Below, piece by piece: positions 1 to 8,200 of a stretch of DNA of 64,000 nucleotides. The notes below the pieces were generated by a model. It was given only the letters and a program-made list of their open reading frames with translations, was not told the origin of the DNA and made no database searches. How positions within the stretch are numbered: position 1 is the stretch's first letter; each line of letters begins with the position of its first letter. The stretch is from JANSWP01 sp041941305 (GTDB lineage: Bacteria > Bacteroidota > Bacteroidia > Chitinophagales > Saprospiraceae): assembly GCA_041941305.1 (NCBI GenBank), contig JBGTQJ010000013.1, positions 120,740 through 184,739 of the forward strand, written 5' to 3'. The translations under genes were made by a program, and so were the position numbers.

Positions 1-620
1 GCAATTGGTCCTTTTGTAGCTATTTTATTCATTATTTCCGTAGCCTTTGCAAGCTCTTCACCTGCAGGGACTACATGATTGGCCAATCCAAGGCGATACG
101 CTTCTTCAGCGCCAATCATATCTCCAGTCATCAATAATTCAGTTGCCTTCCCCTTTCCGATGTATTGAATCAATCTTTGGGTTCCACCATAACCTGGTAT
201 GATTCCCAGGTTTACTTCTGGTTGTCCAAATCTGGCTTTTTCCCCTACAATGCGAATATGACAAGACATGGCTAATTCACAGCCACCACCAAGTGCGAAG
301 CCATTTACTGCGGCAATCACTGGTTTCGGAAACCTCTCAATGAGAAAGAAAACGTCTTGACCTCGTTGAGCCATCTGAATCCCTGAAGCTGTATCTAAAG
401 CCAAAAACTCTTTTATATCAGCACCTGCCACAAAAGCTTTTTCTCCACTTCCGGTTATGATTATGCCCTTTATATCTTTTCGATTCAAAGCTTCTTCTCC
501 AAAAAAATGTTGGAGCTCTTTCATCGTTTGCCCATTCAGGGCATTTAAAGCTTTAGGGCGGTTAATTGTCAGGTAAAGAATCCCATTTTCTTCTTTGACT
601 AGCAAATTCTCATAAGACAT
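1..620 (-). CDS. Enoyl-CoA hydratase/isomerase (crotonase family), 3' end cut by window
   Basis: Crotonase-fold enzyme that adds water to enoyl-CoA thioesters, probably in fatty-acid or amino-acid beta-oxidation in the cytoplasm. I translated it from the ATG at 618-620; it opens MSYENLLVKEENGILYLTIN. Family signatures follow in order: NRPKALNALN, the first oxyanion-hole segment AFVAGADIKEF, the second one FALGGGCELAM, and the catalytic-glutamate stretch FGQPEVNLGIIPGYGGTQRL. About 206 residues of a usual ~260 are visible, and the C-terminal helices lie outside the window. The complete active site supports a functional enzyme, but the substrate and whether it is hydratase or isomerase cannot be read from sequence. 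A TATTTTTG box on the minus strand lies just upstream. The next gene upstream is on the same strand, 76 bases away, and looks unrelated. Confidence 0.93.
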   Translation of the reverse strand, partial: MSYENLLVKEENGILYLTINRPKALNALNGQTMKELQHFFGEEALNRKDIKGIIITGSGEKAFVAGADIKEFLALDTASGIQMAQRGQDVFFLIERFPKPVIAAVNGFALGGGCELAMSCHIRIVGEKARFGQPEVNLGIIPGYGGTQRLIQYIGKGKATELLMTGDMIGAEEAYRLGLANHVVPAGEELAKATEIMNKIATKGPI

Positions 621-651
621 ACAAAAAATTTGTTGTGTTTGATAATTGCTG

Positions 652-659
652 CAAAAATA
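652..659 (-). promoter_or_regulatory. Putative -7 box (TAnnTTTG type) for the enoyl-CoA hydratase gene
   Basis: The minus strand reads TATTTTTG, matching the Bacteroidota -7 consensus TAnnTTTG, 31 bases before the ATG. No good -33 element is visible, so this rests on one short motif. Confidence 0.35.
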
Positions 660-696
660 GTCTCTTTACCTAAATAGCCTAGTTAAATAGAAATAA

Positions 697-3564
697 TTAC
701 TGTGAAGCCAAATGACTAAAATCATATCTGCCTGGGGACAAAATGTTTTCAGGGTCCAATTTCTCTTTTATGGCATGCAGCAATTCAACATAGGAAGGAT
801 CAACCATCTTTATGGCTGACATTGATTGTATGCCTAGGCGATAGGGAAACAATCCATTTTCCATAAAAACTTCATTTAATTTGTCGTGGCATTGCATTGC
901 AAGGCAATCCTGCCCTTTTGTACTTCTATCATAAAGTATCATTGCTAAAAAATACATGGTTCTATTCTGTGGGAACAATAAAGTTATATGAGGTTCAAAA
1001 CCGTATTTTGAAATGATGTCCTCAGCTTTTGCTTGTGCCCAATCAGCTGTTTTTCCTTCCATAGGCAATGCAAAGGTGGCCCAAAGCACTCCACAGCTAT
1101 CTTTATCGGGATTCATGTTTTTAGGCAATTCATTCTTTCTCCAATAACAACTTTTCAAACTTTGATAGCTTGGGATTCCCTTCATAATGTTGTTGGCAAC
1201 TTGCAATTTTCCAAACACCGCAAAATCTGTTACTTCTCCTTTAATTATTACACTTTCTTTTGTGTGTTCAATAAGGTCTTCTGTACAAATTAATAATCTA
1301 TCAACATGTAGTGACATTTTTTCTAGTAAATAATCTTGAATCGCAATACCAATACTTTTGGATTGACTATAAACAGGGAACATTCCATTCCAACGATACA
1401 GCCCTTTAAATTCATTAGATTTTTCTAATTCCAGCCTGTTAATTGTCTCCTTATTACTGCCAATCCTCATCAGTGTTGAAAGGGACCTAAAGTCATTCCA
1501 CATCCCACAATTGGATGGAATAATACCTTCCAACTTCAATTGCCTGAAAGCATTTATAAATTCAGGGAATTTATCCTGGTTTTTTAATGAATAGTGAACA
1601 AACTGCCTGAAATTACCTTTTGGATGCAGCCATAGCGTAAGTTCTGTAACTATTCCTAAATTTGATTGAATAAATGCCTGGTTGAAATTGGGACCAACAC
1701 CATGATCAAAAATATTGGAAGTTTGAGCATTCCTAAATGAACCATGTCCAGTTTGAATAATATTTCCATTTGGTAAAACCACCTCCATATTACAAACAAA
1801 TTTTGAGCGATCACCATGCCTGCCATTTCCATCTCCACGCTCTAAAATATTGCCAAGGACACTTGCTTCGGGAGAGCCTCCAATTACATTCAGCATCAGA
1901 TTTGAGCCGTTATTTTCTAAATACAAATACAAATCCTGGAAAGTCACCCCTGGTTGTACTCTTACAAAGCCAAAATCTTCACTAAAATCGGTAATCTGTT
2001 TCATCATAGAAAGATCCAAAACAACGGACTGGTCTTCTACGGGAAGCCTTGAACCAAAGCCATAGTTTTTCCCTTTTGAGATTGGATAAATTTTAATCTT
2101 CTCACGATTGCAAATTTTTAGGATATCGGAAATTTCTGAATTTAAAGATGGTTTTAAAACCAAAGAAATTTTATTGTTAGAAGCTAATGTTGACTGTTCG
2201 TATTCCCTTATTTTCGGTCTATGAAATATAATGTTTTCCGATTCAAGAATATTTGAAAATTTGGCAGCCAGTGATTCTCCAATACCCTTGCTTTCTGTCT
2301 CTCCCTCCATAACTAATTTAAAGGTTTGGCGAATAAATTTTTCCGTTCTTAAAGAAGCCTCAAATGAGGGGCATGCTACATAAAAAACTGCCGCAAAGGT
2401 GTTTTGATCCTTTGTTTCTACAACATATTTTCCCGGTTTTGCAATTTGTTTGTGTTGAATAAAACAGTCTAGTCCCTGAATTTCCTCCAGACCTTGAATA
2501 CTTTTTACCAATCCATCTCTACGGACAGGTATATAAATTAAAGAAACTGTTGCATTAATATTCACATCACGTGTTGAAATCTCTTTTTTCCCACAATACA
2601 AATCAATGATTTCTTTATAAGGGTTGAAATTTGAATACCGATTCATAAGCATGGGCAAATCAATCCCGCTTAATCGAGAGCCTACCTCAATCAGCATAGG
2701 ACCTTTACCTTTTACATCCCTAATTTCGACTAAAGCAGGTCCAATATTTATTTCAACCGCCTTACAAACACCCTTCGCGTAATCACATATTGCCTTGTAT
2801 TTATTACACAATTGGCTATTATCGTGAAGCCGTATGCTTGCAAATCTATCTTTCCATATGGTTCCTGGTACTTCATCATACTCCATTTCCCAAATACTGG
2901 TAATGGTTTTATTTTCCTGGTCGATAAACAATTCAACAACATATTGGGGGCCGTCCAGGTATTCCTCCAGAATTAAACTTTCTAATGTGTTCCCAAAAAT
3001 ATCCTGCTGGTTTATGTATTCGTTAAAAGTACTAAAAAGCTGTTCTTTATTATGGCAGACAGAAATATGATCACTTCCTGCACTTTCCAAAGCTTTTAAA
3101 ACCAAAGGAAATTCATTTCTGGAAATAAAATCTTCGACATCTTTTAAGGTAGTGCAAAAAGCAAAATTTGGGCTAGGCAATCCAGCATCTTTTACTGCTT
3201 GCCGCATTACATATTTGTTCCTCCTTTTTTGGCAGGATTCCGGATTGTTTCCGGGTAATTTAAGTTCTTTAGCAAGTTCTTCGGCTAGTTGAACTCCAGG
3301 TTCACTACCAGGAATAACTGCTTCAATTTCATAATCAAACGCTTCCAGTTTTGCAATGGCTTCTTCAACAGTCTTGCTGTAAAAAGCACCCACTGTTCCT
3401 GCATTTTTTTTTGCTTCTGAAATATATTTGTCAGTCCCTTTTAATAGGTCATCAGATAAGGTGTGGACTGCAATAACATTCTTTCCTTCATCCACTGCAT
3501 AATTTTTTAGAAAGCGACCCGAAGAAACTGGATCTATGATGAGTATCGCGGAATTTTGTGACAT
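697..3564 (-). CDS. ATP-grasp ligase fused to FAD-linked (vanillyl-alcohol oxidase type) oxidase
   Basis: A 955-residue protein with two enzyme halves. Residues ~1-455 form an ATP-grasp ligase of the carboxylate-amine/L-amino-acid ligase type: an N-terminal Rossmann-like part (IIDPVSSGRFL), a central ATP-binding part (FPLVLKALESAGSDHI, ILEEYLDGPQYVVELF) and an acidic metal-binding end (ALVEIRD, MLIEVGSRLSG). Residues ~465-955 form an FAD-binding-4 oxidoreductase like 4-cresol dehydrogenase or vanillyl-alcohol oxidase: the FAD loop PISKGKNYGFGS, VIGGSPEASVLGNILERGDG, GLFPYRLGIQ and the terminal ILSPGRYDF. The ATG at 3564 is chosen because the frame upstream starts only at a TTG inside a terminator hairpin. 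ATP-grasp ligases make amide or thioester bonds and VAO-type flavoproteins oxidise phenols, alcohols or amines; together they suggest a small-molecule pathway (inference). The substrates are unknown. Confidence 0.85.
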   Translation of the reverse strand: MSQNSAILIIDPVSSGRFLKNYAVDEGKNVIAVHTLSDDLLKGTDKYISEAKKNAGTVGAFYSKTVEEAIAKLEAFDYEIEAVIPGSEPGVQLAEELAKELKLPGNNPESCQKRRNKYVMRQAVKDAGLPSPNFAFCTTLKDVEDFISRNEFPLVLKALESAGSDHISVCHNKEQLFSTFNEYINQQDIFGNTLESLILEEYLDGPQYVVELFIDQENKTITSIWEMEYDEVPGTIWKDRFASIRLHDNSQLCNKYKAICDYAKGVCKAVEINIGPALVEIRDVKGKGPMLIEVGSRLSGIDLPMLMNRYSNFNPYKEIIDLYCGKKEISTRDVNINATVSLIYIPVRRDGLVKSIQGLEEIQGLDCFIQHKQIAKPGKYVVETKDQNTFAAVFYVACPSFEASLRTEKFIRQTFKLVMEGETESKGIGESLAAKFSNILESENIIFHRPKIREYEQSTLASNNKISLVLKPSLNSEISDILKICNREKIKIYPISKGKNYGFGSRLPVEDQSVVLDLSMMKQITDFSEDFGFVRVQPGVTFQDLYLYLENNGSNLMLNVIGGSPEASVLGNILERGDGNGRHGDRSKFVCNMEVVLPNGNIIQTGHGSFRNAQTSNIFDHGVGPNFNQAFIQSNLGIVTELTLWLHPKGNFRQFVHYSLKNQDKFPEFINAFRQLKLEGIIPSNCGMWNDFRSLSTLMRIGSNKETINRLELEKSNEFKGLYRWNGMFPVYSQSKSIGIAIQDYLLEKMSLHVDRLLICTEDLIEHTKESVIIKGEVTDFAVFGKLQVANNIMKGIPSYQSLKSCYWRKNELPKNMNPDKDSCGVLWATFALPMEGKTADWAQAKAEDIISKYGFEPHITLLFPQNRTMYFLAMILYDRSTKGQDCLAMQCHDKLNEVFMENGLFPYRLGIQSMSAIKMVDPSYVELLHAIKEKLDPENILSPGRYDFSHLASQ

Positions 3565-3585
3565 AATTTTTAAGTTTAAAAAGTT

Positions 3586-3616
3586 AAAAAAGCCCCTCCG
3601 CCCCAAATACGGAGGG
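3586..3616 (-). terminator. Rho-independent terminator after the LamG gene
   Basis: On the minus strand a perfect 7-bp stem (CCCTCCG at 3594-3600 with CGGAGGG at 3610-3616, 9-base loop) is followed by a six-T run. It lies 55 bases past the stop of the LamG gene and ends ~22 bases before the ATG of the ATP-grasp fusion, so it could also act as a leader attenuator of that gene. Confidence 0.7.
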
Positions 3617-3671
3617 ACGTACGATTAATACCTTATTTATCAATCTAATTGTAAAAATTTAGGTTTTGGCA

Positions 3672-4973
3672 TTAGAGGATCACAAGTCGCTCCCAAAATA
3701 TTTTTCCCTCATGTTGTACCCGAATGAGGTAAGTACCACTAATCAAATTATCCGTGTTAATAATTGTCTGATTTTCGTATAGGACAGTCTCCCAAATCAT
3801 TCGCCCTGAATAATCCAGTAATTGCATACTTCCATTTACCACTTCCACTTCAGGAAGATAAAGGTTGAATGCTCCATTCTTTACGGGATTGGGAAATACT
3901 TGAAACTTGGGCTGTCCATCTGAGTCAATTACCATTACACTCTTCATTTCAGAATACTCAAATGCACCATCGTAATCAATTTGTTTGAGACGATAATAAT
4001 TGATCCCATTAACTGGCTGATGATGAAGAAATGAATAGTTCTGTGTTTCAAATGAAGTCCCTTGACCTGGGACAAAATCTAATGTTACCCAGTTACGAGT
4101 ATCTATACTGTGTTCGATTTCAAAGCCTTTATTTTCGACTTCAGAGGCAGTTTCCCAGCTTAACTTTACACCTTCAGTGTGAGTTTTGACTCGAAAATAG
4201 CTAATTTCCACAGGCAAGGATGCACAAGTAGGTGCTGTCTGAGCAGTGACTCCGGCAGATGAACTTACCCATGTAGTGCCATTGTTTAATGTACCTGTAT
4301 TACCATTACCGGAATTATCGGTTAAGCTTGTCCCCGAACCGTTGGTCATTTTATAATAGGCTTCTAAACAGGCTGCGGGTGTAGTTGGGTCTGAAAAAGA
4401 ATCATTGTATATAGAACTAATTTGAGCTGATGTCAAAACAATATTCCAAATCCGAACTTCGTCTATTTCACCATTAAACCTCTGAGGATCGGGATTATTG
4501 TTAACGGCGTTATAGCCTAATTTGACCGTTATTGAGTTGCCAGTATTAATTGGTTCGGTAACAATGATACCAAGGGTTTCCTGAACACCGTTTATGTACA
4601 ACTTCACATCCTCAATATCTGGAGTACCGTCATTTTCCCATGTTACGGCTACATGATGCCAGATTCCATTGCTAATGGTATTGGTACTTGCTGCATGGCC
4701 ACCATTTACTTCTGTTCTAAGTGTACCCCCTGAAGACAAACTAAAGTTCCATTTTTCTCCGGGGGCATCTGTTCCATAGGAGACTATTACCTGGTTTTTG
4801 GTGGCGAAGGGCTTTACCCAAGCTTCAATTGTCCGGCTGTTTGTACCTGATATGCCACCGTAGTTGGTAGATACATCGTCATTTGAACCATCAAAATCTA
4901 GTGCATTGCCCGGTTGAGCCAAAAGGAAATTGCTTCCAAAAAAGACTAGATAAATAAAGTATAGCTTTTTCAT
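3672..4973 (-). CDS. Secreted LamG-domain protein with T9SS sorting domain
   Basis: A 433-residue secreted protein. The ATG at 4973 begins a clear signal peptide (MKKLYFIYLVFFGSNFLLAQ); the longer open frame upstream lacks this logic. Residues ~22-205 are a LamG/concanavalin-like jelly roll (ALDFDGSNDDVS, TIEAWVKP, WHHVAVTWE, LYINGVQ, GEIDEVRIWN). A Ser/Thr/Gly-rich stretch and a fibronectin-like region follow (VKLSWETASEVENKGFEIE, NYYRLKQIDYDG). The last ~75 residues are a T9SS type A sorting domain (VFPNPVKNG, LLDYSGRMIW, GTYLIRVQ). The protein is probably exported across the outer membrane and anchored or released at the surface, where the LamG domain may bind glycans or proteins. The gene follows the hybrid two-component regulator on the same strand, with direct repeats and a -7 box between them. 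Confidence 0.9.
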   Translation of the reverse strand: MKKLYFIYLVFFGSNFLLAQPGNALDFDGSNDDVSTNYGGISGTNSRTIEAWVKPFATKNQVIVSYGTDAPGEKWNFSLSSGGTLRTEVNGGHAASTNTISNGIWHHVAVTWENDGTPDIEDVKLYINGVQETLGIIVTEPINTGNSITVKLGYNAVNNNPDPQRFNGEIDEVRIWNIVLTSAQISSIYNDSFSDPTTPAACLEAYYKMTNGSGTSLTDNSGNGNTGTLNNGTTWVSSSAGVTAQTAPTCASLPVEISYFRVKTHTEGVKLSWETASEVENKGFEIEHSIDTRNWVTLDFVPGQGTSFETQNYSFLHHQPVNGINYYRLKQIDYDGAFEYSEMKSVMVIDSDGQPKFQVFPNPVKNGAFNLYLPEVEVVNGSMQLLDYSGRMIWETVLYENQTIINTDNLISGTYLIRVQHEGKIFWERLVIL

Positions 4974-5071
4974 AATTAGATATTTATAAGGTGTTTTGAT
5001 GAATATTGCGTAGATGGGATTTTGAAAATTGATAGGACAAATTTGAGGAGGCAGGAACAACTATTGCGTTC

Positions 5072-5079
5072 CAAATCTA
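5072..5079 (-). promoter_or_regulatory. Putative -7 box of the LamG gene
   Basis: The minus strand reads TAGATTTG, an exact TAnnTTTG match, ~100 bases before the LamG start. The expected -33 position has a G-run instead of TTTG, which would suit an activator-dependent promoter. The two repeats at 5098-5135 lie directly upstream. Confidence 0.5.
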
Positions 5080-5097
5080 CCATGCGAGCGTACCAGG

Positions 5098-5135
5098 TAC
5101 CCCTTTAGTGTACTCATGTTACCCCTTTAGCGTAC
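5098..5135 (-). promoter_or_regulatory. Paired 16-bp direct repeat, candidate AraC-type operator
   Basis: Two copies of TACCCCTTTAGyGTAC (5098-5113 and 5120-5135) differ at one base and are 22 bases apart start to start, about two helical turns. GCGTACCA also occurs twice nearby (5088-5095 and 5130-5137). The proximal copy sits where the -33 element of the LamG promoter should be. The likely binder is the AraC-type domain of the regulator encoded immediately upstream (inference). Confidence 0.55.
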
Positions 5136-5203
5136 CAAAAGGAATTTTTTATGCAAACTGTGTTGCTAATTTGAATAGAACGCTATCCTGATTTGATAAT
5201 ATT

Positions 5204-8200
5204 TTAAAGGTAAGATGAAGGCAATTTCCCGAAATGCGCTTTAAAATTTTGAGAAAAGCTATCCACTTTTTTGTAGCCAACCGCAAAGGCAGCAGCTTTT
5301 ACTGTAGTACAGGATCGAGTCTCAAGTAAACGACGAGCTTGTTGCATGCGGACTTCGCGTATATATTGGGTAAGGGTCAAACCAGTCAGTTGTTTGACTC
5401 GACGAAATAATTGCGTTCGACTGGTAAATAATTCTGAAGAGAGAAATTCAGCGGTTAAATCAAAATTGCCTACATTTTTTAGCGCCACAGCTTCTAATTC
5501 TTCCAGCCACTGACTGTCTTCGGTCGTGATAGTTATTGAAGGGATGTTTTTAGCATTTTCTGAAACATCATCTGTTTGAGATATTACACCATTTTTCTGC
5601 AACCAAAGATTTCGCTCATGCACATTTCGAATTAAATTATCAATCCGGACCAACAATTCTTCTTCAACAAAGGGTTTAAGCATATAATCATCCACGCCTA
5701 TTCGGAGGGCTTTGAGTTTGTCTTGTATATCTGCCCTGGCAGTGAGCATCATGACTGGAATTTGCCTTAGACCATCTTCTGATTTTATTTTATCCAATAA
5801 CTGAAAGCCATCCATGACTGGCATCATGACGTCAGAAATAATCAGTTCTGGTTTCCTCGAACTCAGAACACTTAATGCCTCCACACCATTTTCTGCGGTA
5901 ATTACCTGATATTGGTCACTAAGGATTTGTTGAATAAAAAAGCTTAAATCAGGATTATCTTCTACAATTAATATGGTTGACGGTTGACGGTTGACGGTTA
6001 ATGGTGAGGGAGTTGAATGATTTTTAGGGATAATGGTAAAATCAAAATCATCATTTTGTAATTTCAATTCTTCAGGATCCTTCGTTACATCTGCCATTCC
6101 CAAAACTTCTTTCTTTGGAAATTCAAAAACAAAGGTACTGCCCTTATCCAATTCGCTCTCAACATAAATCTCTCCTTCAAACAGGTTGGCATACTCTCTG
6201 CATAAGGCAAGTCCAATGCCCGTTCCTCCTTGTGTTGGGGCTTCAGGTTGTTTGGATTGATAAAATCGATTAAAAACATGAGGCAAATCATTGGGATGAA
6301 TACCTGTGCCTGTGTCTTCCACTTTCAATGAAATTACATCTCCACGATCTTTAAGCATTACGGAAATTTTTCCTTCGGCTGGAGTGAATTTTATTGCGTT
6401 CGAGAGCAGGTTATTGATGACCTTTTCAAATTTTTCACTGTCCAGTAATATTTGTAGACGAGCATGTGCCTGGTATTGAAAAATGAATTGAATCCCTTTG
6501 TGCTGAGCATGTGATTCAAATTGAGCCACACACTTCTTTAAAAAAGGAAGAAGTGACAAGGGTGCCTCATTGAGTTGTAATTTCCCAGATTCCAATTTGC
6601 TCAAATCAAGAATTTCGCCGACCAATTTCAAGAGATTTTGTCCGTTTTTTTGCATCAGTTTTAAAAGGGTGAAATCTCTGTTTTCCAGGCGATTTCTTTT
6701 GAGCACTGTATTGAGAGGTCCTAAAAGCAAAGTGAGGGGAGTGCGCAGCTCATGTGAAACATTGGCAAAAAACCTGGACTTCAATTGATCCAATTGCCGC
6801 AACTCGGCTGCCTGCTCACGGAGTTCAGCCGTTTGTTTTTTCACCTCCATTTCCAATGCTTTCTGGGTTTTTTTGTATTGCCAGGTTCGCCATTTGTAAA
6901 AGCCTAATGCAGCCCCAATTATTCCCAATAGGGAAAGCAGGATAAACCAATTCTTCAAATAAAACGGTTTTACCACCACCATTTCGATATTTAACTCATT
7001 TTCAGACCATTGACCATTCGCGGCTTGTCCTTTTACTTTCAATTGATATGTTCCATAAGGCAGGCGGCTCAATCTGATGGAGCGTTCTTTTTGATGATTC
7101 CAATTTTCATCATGTCCTTCAATCTTCCACGCGTATCTGATTTTATCAACATCCTTATAAGTCAGAAGTACAAATTCAAGTAGAAAAAATCGATCATCAG
7201 GTTGAAGTACAATTTTATTATTGGTATGAATATCCCCAATTCGATTTATCAATTGGTTTTGTTTACCATCAAATTGTTGAAAAGCAGTGATTTGCAATTC
7301 GGGTTGAATAACAGTTGATTCATCATAAAAATCATCCGGGTGAAAAGCAGTGATACCATTCAATCCTCCAAAATATATCGTACCATCCTCGCCTTTCCAA
7401 TGTGAAATTCGATTGAATTCATGATAAGTAATGCCATCCCGCTCTAGATAAGTATTAACCTGGGAAGTTTGCTTGTCAAATTGCATAATACCAAAGTCAC
7501 TACTCATCCATAGGTTTTGATGACCATCTTCATAAACAGCATAAATGATATCATTGGACAAGCCATCAAGGCGCGTAAATTGATGCCAGTTTTTTTTGGA
7601 ATTATTAATCGTAGCATTGGAATTTGAAGGCATCGGTCCTTCCCATCTGATAAGTCCGCAACCATTGGTAGCTATCCAGAAAATGCCTTGCTCATCTTCA
7701 TGAAGGTGATGAATATCGTTACAAGGCAGAAAAGAATCTCCTTTTCCACCTGTCCAAAATCGTTTTTGAATTCCTAATTTAGGATTTAAAAGGTAAAGTC
7801 CAATATTGGTGCACAACCAAAGGTTTCCATTTTTTTCCGGCAAAATGTCTATTACAAAAGCTTGTGCCAATTCTTTGAAATCATTGTATCGGGTATAGGG
7901 CAAGGCTGCTTCTGTTTCTGTGCTGAATAAGCCCAAACCATGTTGACAGCCGTAAAGAATTAGTTGATCGGAAAGTTGATACATCGACCAGACAGAGTTT
8001 GGGGTTGCCTCTGTAAATTTTTGATGTTGGCCAGACTGCAGATCGCATTTAAAGAGAGTATTTAAATTTGCAGCCCAAATGGTTCCATTGTCCAAAAGGA
8101 TTTCACGAAAACCCCAATTCATATAAGGATCTTTCCATAAAGTATTTATTTTTCCAGTTTTAATATTCAGTACTATAGGAGAATTGGATTGATCCTCACG

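Noticed and set aside
3565..3606. N-terminal extension of the ATP-grasp fusion (MGRRGFF...).
   Set aside because: It starts at a TTG inside the terminator hairpin and has no homology; the ATG at 3564 begins the domain.
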